Assembly (NCBI GenBank): GCA_017452335.1
Contig: JAFTMP010000270.1
Span: 1-8,566 of the forward strand
Direction of reading: 5' to 3'
From: Clostridia bacterium
GTDB lineage: Bacteria; Bacillota; Clostridia; Oscillospirales; CAG-272
DNA length: 8,566 bases
A program made the translations under genes and the position numbers. The notes beneath the pieces are model-generated. The model ran no database searches and was not told where the DNA came from. It saw only the letters and a program-made list of their open reading frames with translations. Shown here in pieces: positions 4,681-8,566 of the stretch (positions are counted from its first letter, which is position 1; each line of letters begins with the position of its first letter).

Positions 4681-6623
4681 CAGCGGACACGCGCCCCAAG
4701 GGCGGTGGTGTCGTCAAGGAAGAGCACCTTCACATCCTCTTCGCCGGAGGCAAGGATCATGCCGTTGCTCTCCACCCCGCAAAGCACTGCGGGCTTGAGG
4801 TTGCAAACCAGCGCCACCTTTTTGCCGATGAGCTCCTCGGGCTTGTAGTATTTTGCAATGCCCGAAACCACCTGTCTTTGCTCGTAGCCAAGATCCACCT
4901 GCAGCTTCAACAGCTTCTTTGCCTTCTTCACAGGTTCTGCCGAAAGGATCTTTGCGCAACGGATCTCCACCTTCATGAAGTCGTCAAACTCAATGAGAGG
5001 CATCTGCTCGGGTTTTTCAACCTGGGGCTCGGGGGCTTCCTTTGCCGCCTTCTCTGCTGCTTCCTTTTCAATTTCCTCAAGGAACTTCTTTTCGTCAATG
5101 CGGGCAAAGAGAATTACAGCCTTTGCAAGAGGCGCACCCGCCTTCACGCCGCCAAAGGTGGAAAGGCTCTCGTAGTCGGTGGGAATGTCGCTACCCAAGG
5201 AGGAGAGGATCTTTTCACAGCTTGCGGGCATAAAGGGAGAAAGGGCAACTGCGGCAAGGCGCAGGGTTTCCAGCAGGTTATAAAGGACGGTGCCCAGACG
5301 CTCCTTGTTTGCTTCGTCCTTGGCAAGGGTCCAGGGGGTGGTCTCGTCGATATACTTGTTGGCACGGCGAAGCATGGTAAACAGCTCCTCCAGGGCATCT
5401 GCCACGTGGTAGGTGTCCATTGCCTGCTCGTACTTTTCAAGGCACTTCTTGCAGGTTTCCTTCAGATCATCGTCAAATTCCCCTGCCGCGGTGGGTGCGG
5501 GGATGACGCCGCCGAAATACTTTTCGGTCATGGAAAGGGTACGGGAAAAGAGGTTGCCGAGGTTGTTTGCCAGGTCGGTGTTGTATCTCTTGATGATGTT
5601 TTCATAAGAGATGGTGCCGTCTGACCCGTAGGGCATTTCGGCAAGCACGTAGTAGCGCACGCCGTCCACGCCAAACTTGGCGGCAAGATCATCGGCATAC
5701 AGCACGTTGCCTCTGGACTTGCTCATCTTGTCCATACCAGACAGCAGCCAGGGATGACCGAAGACCTTCTCGGGCAGGGGCTGACCCAATGCCATTAACA
5801 TAATGGGCCAATAGATGGTGTGGAAGCGGAGGATATCCTTGCCGATGATGTGCACGTCGGCGGGCCAATATTTGCTATACAGCTCGCCCTGCTCGTTTAC
5901 ATCGTAGCCAAGACCGGTGATGTAGTTGGAAAGAGCGTCGATCCACACGTAAATGACGTGCTTTTCATCAAAGGGAACGGGTACGCCCCACTTAAAGGAG
6001 GTTCTGGATACGCACAGATCCTGCAGACCCGGCAGAAGGAAGTTGTTGAGCATCTCCTTCTTGCGGCTTTCGGGCTCGATGAAGCCGGGGTGCTCTTCAA
6101 TGTGCTTGATGAGGCGGTCGGCGTACTTGGTCATCTTGAAATAGTAGGTCTCTTCCTTGGTGCGGGTCACGTCTCTGCCGCAGTCGGGGCATTTGCCCTC
6201 CTTGAGCTGAGAATCGGTGATGAAGGACTCGCAGGGTACGCAGTACCAGCCCTCGTATTCGTTTTTATAAATGTCGCCTTGATCATAGAGCTTTTGGAAG
6301 ATGTGAGAAACCACTCTCTCGTGATCCTCGTCGGTGGTGCGAATGAAGCGGTTATAGGTGGTGTTCATGCCGTCCCAGATCTCCTTGATCTGTGCGGCAA
6401 CCTTGTCCACATATTCCTTGGGGGTAATGCCCTCTTCCTTTGCAAGATCCTCGATCTTCTGACCGTGCTCGTCGGTACCCGTCAGAAAATGCACGTCATA
6501 GCCCCGCTGTCTTTTATAGCGGGCGATGGCGTCAGCGAGAATGATCTCATAAGTGTTGCCAATGTGGGGCTTTCTTGAAGCGTAGGCAATGGCGGTGGTT
6601 AGATAAAACTTGGGTTTTTCCAT
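4680..6623 (-). CDS. metG: Methionyl-tRNA synthetase with C-terminal tRNA-binding domain
   Basis: This 647-residue cytoplasmic class I synthetase charges tRNA-Met. The ATP signature is PHIGN (residues 19-23, a variant of HIGH), followed by TGTDEHGQKI. The zinc knuckle keeps four Cys (128, 131, 145, 148), unlike the Bacillus subtilis enzyme, which has lost them. WIDALSNY lies at 227-234 and KMSKS at 299-303. The anticodon-binding helical domain spans about 350-510. A charged Glu/Lys/Ala-rich linker at about 511-540 leads to the EMAP-II-like tRNA-binding domain (about 545-647, with PVKKAKKLLKL and VVSGIAKYY). The start is ATG 6623, with AAGGAG 9 bases upstream; the frame extends to 6710 but the added residues do not resemble the family. 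No T-box or S-box hallmark is visible in the 160-base leader region. Confidence 0.97.
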   Translation of the reverse strand: MEKPKFYLTTAIAYASRKPHIGNTYEIILADAIARYKRQRGYDVHFLTGTDEHGQKIEDLAKEEGITPKEYVDKVAAQIKEIWDGMNTTYNRFIRTTDEDHERVVSHIFQKLYDQGDIYKNEYEGWYCVPCESFITDSQLKEGKCPDCGRDVTRTKEETYYFKMTKYADRLIKHIEEHPGFIEPESRKKEMLNNFLLPGLQDLCVSRTSFKWGVPVPFDEKHVIYVWIDALSNYITGLGYDVNEQGELYSKYWPADVHIIGKDILRFHTIYWPIMLMALGQPLPEKVFGHPWLLSGMDKMSKSRGNVLYADDLAAKFGVDGVRYYVLAEMPYGSDGTISYENIIKRYNTDLANNLGNLFSRTLSMTEKYFGGVIPAPTAAGEFDDDLKETCKKCLEKYEQAMDTYHVADALEELFTMLRRANKYIDETTPWTLAKDEANKERLGTVLYNLLETLRLAAVALSPFMPASCEKILSSLGSDIPTDYESLSTFGGVKAGAPLAKAVILFARIDEKKFLEEIEKEAAEKAAKEAPEPQVEKPEQMPLIEFDDFMKVEIRCAKILSAEPVKKAKKLLKLQVDLGYEQRQVVSGIAKYYKPEELIGKKVALVCNLKPAVLCGVESNGMILASGEEDVKVLFLDDTTALGARVR

Positions 6624-6640
6624 AGGTGAAAACTCCTTTC

Positions 6641-6650
6641 TTGTGCACAA
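6641..6650. repeat. Perfect 10-base palindrome in the metG leader
   Basis: TTGTGCACAA is identical to its reverse complement and sits just upstream of the metG ribosome binding site (6633-6638). It could be an operator or part of a small leader hairpin (TGCAC 6644-6648 with GTGCA 6655-6659). A chance origin is possible. Confidence 0.3.
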
Positions 6651-6702
6651 ATGAGTGCAGACCAAAGGTATAGTTGAAGTAATAGTGAAGAATAAGCCTA
6701 AT

Positions 6703-6777
6703 CCCTCCAAAATTTTTGAAGGGGGTACGGGGGAAATCTTGAGTTGCTTTGCAACTCTTATAAAAAGTTTCTTCCCG
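6703..6777. repeat. Palindromic intergenic repeat-like element between rluD and metG
   Basis: The spacer contains nested inverted repeats. CCCTCCAAAA (6703-6712) pairs with 6714-6723, with one position that becomes a G-U pair only in the minus-strand RNA. An inner perfect hairpin GAGTTGC-TTT-GCAACTC occupies 6741-6757. Outer arms 6728-6740 and 6764-6777 (CGGGGG..AAATCTT against AAGTTTCTTCCCG) pair imperfectly around it. The G-rich GGGGGTACGGGGG at 6721-6733 resembles intergenic repeats I recall from clostridial genomes, but this has not been verified. It could be a dispersed repeat, an attenuator, or an unusual terminator for rluD. No second copy is visible in the window. Confidence 0.4.
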
Positions 6778-6783
6778 AAAAAA

Positions 6784-7710
6784 TTACGTGTTTTTCAAAA
6801 TTTCAAGCACCCTTTTAAAATAGTCGGGCAGGTCGGAGGTAAACTCCATATATTCTCCCGTTGCGGGATGCACGAAGCCAAGGGTCTTGGCGTGCAGGGT
6901 CTGCTCTGAAAGCAGGGCGGCGTGCTTTTTTTCAAAGGGGGTATTTCCCCCTCCGTAAAGGCTGTCGCCGAGAATCGGATGCCCGATGCTTGATAAATGG
7001 ACGCGGATCTGATGGGTGCGCCCTGTGTAAAGGGTGCATTTCAGGTGAGAAAAGCCGTTATATTCGGCGATCACCTCGTAGCGGGTGCGCGCCTGCCTGC
7101 CGTCCTTCACGATCGCCATCTGCTGTCTTTTTACGGGATGGCGCCCGATGGGGGCGTCAATTTCCCCCGTTTGCTCCTTCATTCTGCCAAGGGCAATGCA
7201 TTCGTACTGTCTGAAAAAGGAATGCTCCTTGATCTGCTCACTTAAATGCAGGTGCGCCTTGTCATTTTTGGCAACCATCAGAAGTCCGCTGGTGTTTTTG
7301 TCAATACGGTGCACGATCCCGGGGCGAAGCACCCCGTTAATGTCCGAAAGGCTGTCAAGATGATAGAGCAGGGCGTTGACAAGCGTCCCGTCGGGGTTGC
7401 CCGGTGCGGGATGGACCACCATGCCCTTTTCTTTGTTGACCACCGCAAGATGCTCGTCCTCGTATACAATCTCAAGGGGGATATTTTGGGGCATAACGTC
7501 GCAAGGCTCGGGGTCGGGCAGGGATAGACACAGCTCGTCCCCGCTCTTTAGCTTGTATTTTTTATCACAGCTCTTGCCGTTTACCGTCAGCGCTTCCTTT
7601 TCGATCAGCCCTTGTATTGCCGATCTTGTAAGGTTAAAAAGCTCTGCCGCGGCGGCATCGAGCCGTCCGCCAGCAAGCTCTTCGGGGACGGTTGCGTATT
7701 GCTTAGTCAT
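6784..7710 (-). CDS. RluA family 23S rRNA pseudouridine synthase, RluD/YlyB type
   Basis: This is a 308-residue cytoplasmic enzyme that isomerises uridine to pseudouridine in large-subunit rRNA. An S4 RNA-binding domain occupies about residues 12-75 (GGRLDAAAAELFNLTRSAIQ onward). The catalytic domain follows, with the signature HRIDKNTSGLL and catalytic Asp137. Later family motifs are GRTHQIRVHLSSIGHPILGD (about 230-249) and LHAKTLGFVHP (272-282). Length and domain order match RluD and the Bacillus protein YlyB, which is also encoded directly after lspA. The target uridines cannot be told from sequence alone. The start is ATG 7710, with AAGGA 8 bases upstream; the open frame further upstream lies in lspA and is not conserved. 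The ATG lies inside the lspA stop region (ATGACTAA, 8-base overlap), which implies translational coupling. Confidence 0.94.
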   Translation of the reverse strand: MTKQYATVPEELAGGRLDAAAAELFNLTRSAIQGLIEKEALTVNGKSCDKKYKLKSGDELCLSLPDPEPCDVMPQNIPLEIVYEDEHLAVVNKEKGMVVHPAPGNPDGTLVNALLYHLDSLSDINGVLRPGIVHRIDKNTSGLLMVAKNDKAHLHLSEQIKEHSFFRQYECIALGRMKEQTGEIDAPIGRHPVKRQQMAIVKDGRQARTRYEVIAEYNGFSHLKCTLYTGRTHQIRVHLSSIGHPILGDSLYGGGNTPFEKKHAALLSEQTLHAKTLGFVHPATGEYMEFTSDLPDYFKRVLEILKNT

Positions 7711-8311
7711 GTTGTTCGTCCTTTTGGCTGTTGTCTGCCGATTCTTCCTGCACTTGTGCACCCTCTTGGGACTGCAGAGCACGCTTTTTGGCTTTTGCTT
7801 CCTTCAGATCGTTTCTGATAAAGGCGAAGAGGAAGAGGAACACGCCCACTACCACGAAGGAGTCTGCCACGTTAAAGACAGCGTTCCAAATGCCGCAGAA
7901 GTCAAGCATATCCACCACTCTGCCGTCAAACAGCCCACTGCTTGCAGGGTCTAAGTTGATGAAGAAGATGCGGTCCACCATGTTGGATGCCCCGCCCATG
8001 AGGATCATGGTGAGACTCGCGCAGGAAAGGGTATCCAGCTTTTTAAAATAATACACCAGATACGCCGTGATGGCAATGAGCGAAACGGGGGTGAGCAGCA
8101 TGAAGACCCAGCGCATATTATCCCCTGCCATGCCAAACGCCATGCCGTCGTTTAACACGTAGGTGAGATGGAAGAAATTTTTGATGACGGGGATGCTGTC
8201 CCCCACATCCATAAAGGTTCTTACAAGAAACTTTGTCAGATGGTCAAGCAGGGGAATCAGCACGCCCAAGCAACAGCATAAAACTACTTTATTAACAATT
8301 GGTTTTTTCAT
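7703..8311 (-). CDS. lspA: Lipoprotein signal peptidase (signal peptidase II)
   Basis: This is a 202-residue membrane aspartyl protease that cleaves signal peptides from diacylglyceryl-modified prolipoproteins. Four hydrophobic segments lie at about residues 6-30, 66-88, 94-112 and 147-166. Conserved motifs are DHLTK near residue 23, NDGMAFG at 54-60 (usual form NxGxAFG), GGASNMVDR with catalytic Asp113, and FNVADSFVVVG with catalytic Asp150. VVDMLDF between them is also typical. The protein is longer than the usual 150-170 residues because of a charged tail of about 35 residues after the last helix, rich in Lys, Glu and Gln. The gene starts 2 bases after the ileS stop, with only a weak ribosome site, so translation probably depends on coupling. 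ileS-lspA order is common in bacteria. Confidence 0.95.
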   Translation of the reverse strand: MKKPIVNKVVLCCCLGVLIPLLDHLTKFLVRTFMDVGDSIPVIKNFFHLTYVLNDGMAFGMAGDNMRWVFMLLTPVSLIAITAYLVYYFKKLDTLSCASLTMILMGGASNMVDRIFFINLDPASSGLFDGRVVDMLDFCGIWNAVFNVADSFVVVGVFLFLFAFIRNDLKEAKAKKRALQSQEGAQVQEESADNSQKDEQHD

Positions 8312-8313
8312 AT

Positions 8314-8566
8314 TTATCCGATGTTTTCAAGGCAACGGATGCACAGGAACCCGCCGTCCTCCGTGCTCTGTCCTTCCTTCACCACTGTCCAGCAACGGTC
8401 GCACTTGCAGCCGTCTGCCGCCTGTGCCAGCGCCGCAATACCGCTCTGACCGATGAGCGCTCCTTCGGGTGCGGCTGCCTTTACCACGGTTGCCTCGGAA
8501 ACGATGAGCAGGGTGGCAAGCTCGCTGCCAAAGCTCCAAAGAAGCTCTGCTTTCTTTTCGTCCTCG
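8314..8566 (-). CDS. ileS: Isoleucyl-tRNA synthetase, C-terminal end (partial)
   Basis: The minus-strand frame with codons starting at 8565 is open to a TAA at 8316-8314 and gives 83 residues; the rest lies outside the window. Near the end it shows a zinc-binding pair of knuckles: CKCDRCW, then LCIRCLENIG at the C-terminus. This C-x-x-C-W ... C-x-x-C arrangement is the C-terminal zinc site of bacterial IleRS. The preceding part (KKAELLWSFGSELATLLIVSEATV) matches the C-terminal region that lies before the zinc site in this family. The frame has no start codon inside the window, so it is easily missed. Its position directly before lspA supports the call. The complete enzyme, usually about 900-1000 residues, charges tRNA-Ile. 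Confidence 0.85.
   Translation of the reverse strand, partial: EDEKKAELLWSFGSELATLLIVSEATVVKAAAPEGALIGQSGIAALAQAADGCKCDRCWTVVKEGQSTEDGGFLCIRCLENIG

Noticed and set aside
4302..5624. Plus-strand open frame of 440 codons antisense to metG and tatD
   Set aside because: It spans the metG-tatD junction in antisense, has no ribosome site, and its translation is Cys/His/Gly-rich with no family motif. It is explained by codon bias of the real genes on the minus strand.
5820..6578. Plus-strand open frame of 252 codons antisense to metG
   Set aside because: The hydrophobic translation is the mirror of metG codons in the antisense frame, with no ribosome site or recognisable domain.
1..8566. CRISPR arrays, tRNA or rRNA genes, insertion sequences
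   Set aside because: No regularly spaced repeats, no tRNA or rRNA hallmark sequences, and no transposase or integrase reading frame could be seen on either strand.

Overview
The window suggests a chromosomal segment of a low-to-moderate-GC Gram-positive anaerobe, most likely a gut-type member of the Clostridia. The reasons are the strong AGGAGG-type ribosome binding sites, the gene orders ileS-lspA-RluD-type synthase and metG-tatD that are familiar from Firmicutes, and a CitA/DcuS-family two-component pair. A genus cannot be named from the sequence alone.

Layout. Positions 1-1704 (+) hold the 3' part of a DcuS/CitA-type sensor kinase gene and its DcuR/CitB-type response regulator gene, closed by a strong hairpin terminator. 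Positions 1851-3801 hold a cluster of four small membrane-protein genes. One (DUF2752, minus strand) is divergent from a three-gene plus-strand operon whose products look like diverged paralogues of one DUF4190-like two-helix module. The 157-base divergent intergenic region carries two good sigma-A promoters and an inverted repeat around the plus-strand promoter. A second hairpin terminator at 3829-3876 separates this cluster from the converging minus-strand block.

The minus-strand block (8566 down to 3895) is housekeeping: the 3' end of ileS, lspA, an RluD/YlyB-type pseudouridine synthase gene, a 160-base spacer with a palindromic repeat-like element, metG, and tatD. The junctions are very tight (2-base gap, 8-base overlap, 1-base overlap), so ileS-lspA-rluD and metG-tatD look like two translationally coupled units that may be co-transcribed.

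The genes serve tRNA charging (Ile, Met), lipoprotein maturation, rRNA modification, nuclease activity, and sensing of a carboxylate-type ligand. The part with no known function is the DUF2752 plus DUF4190-like cluster at 1851-3801. No gene-free stretch exceeds 300 bases; the longest ones (1705-1850, 2313-2469, 6624-6783) are described as features.
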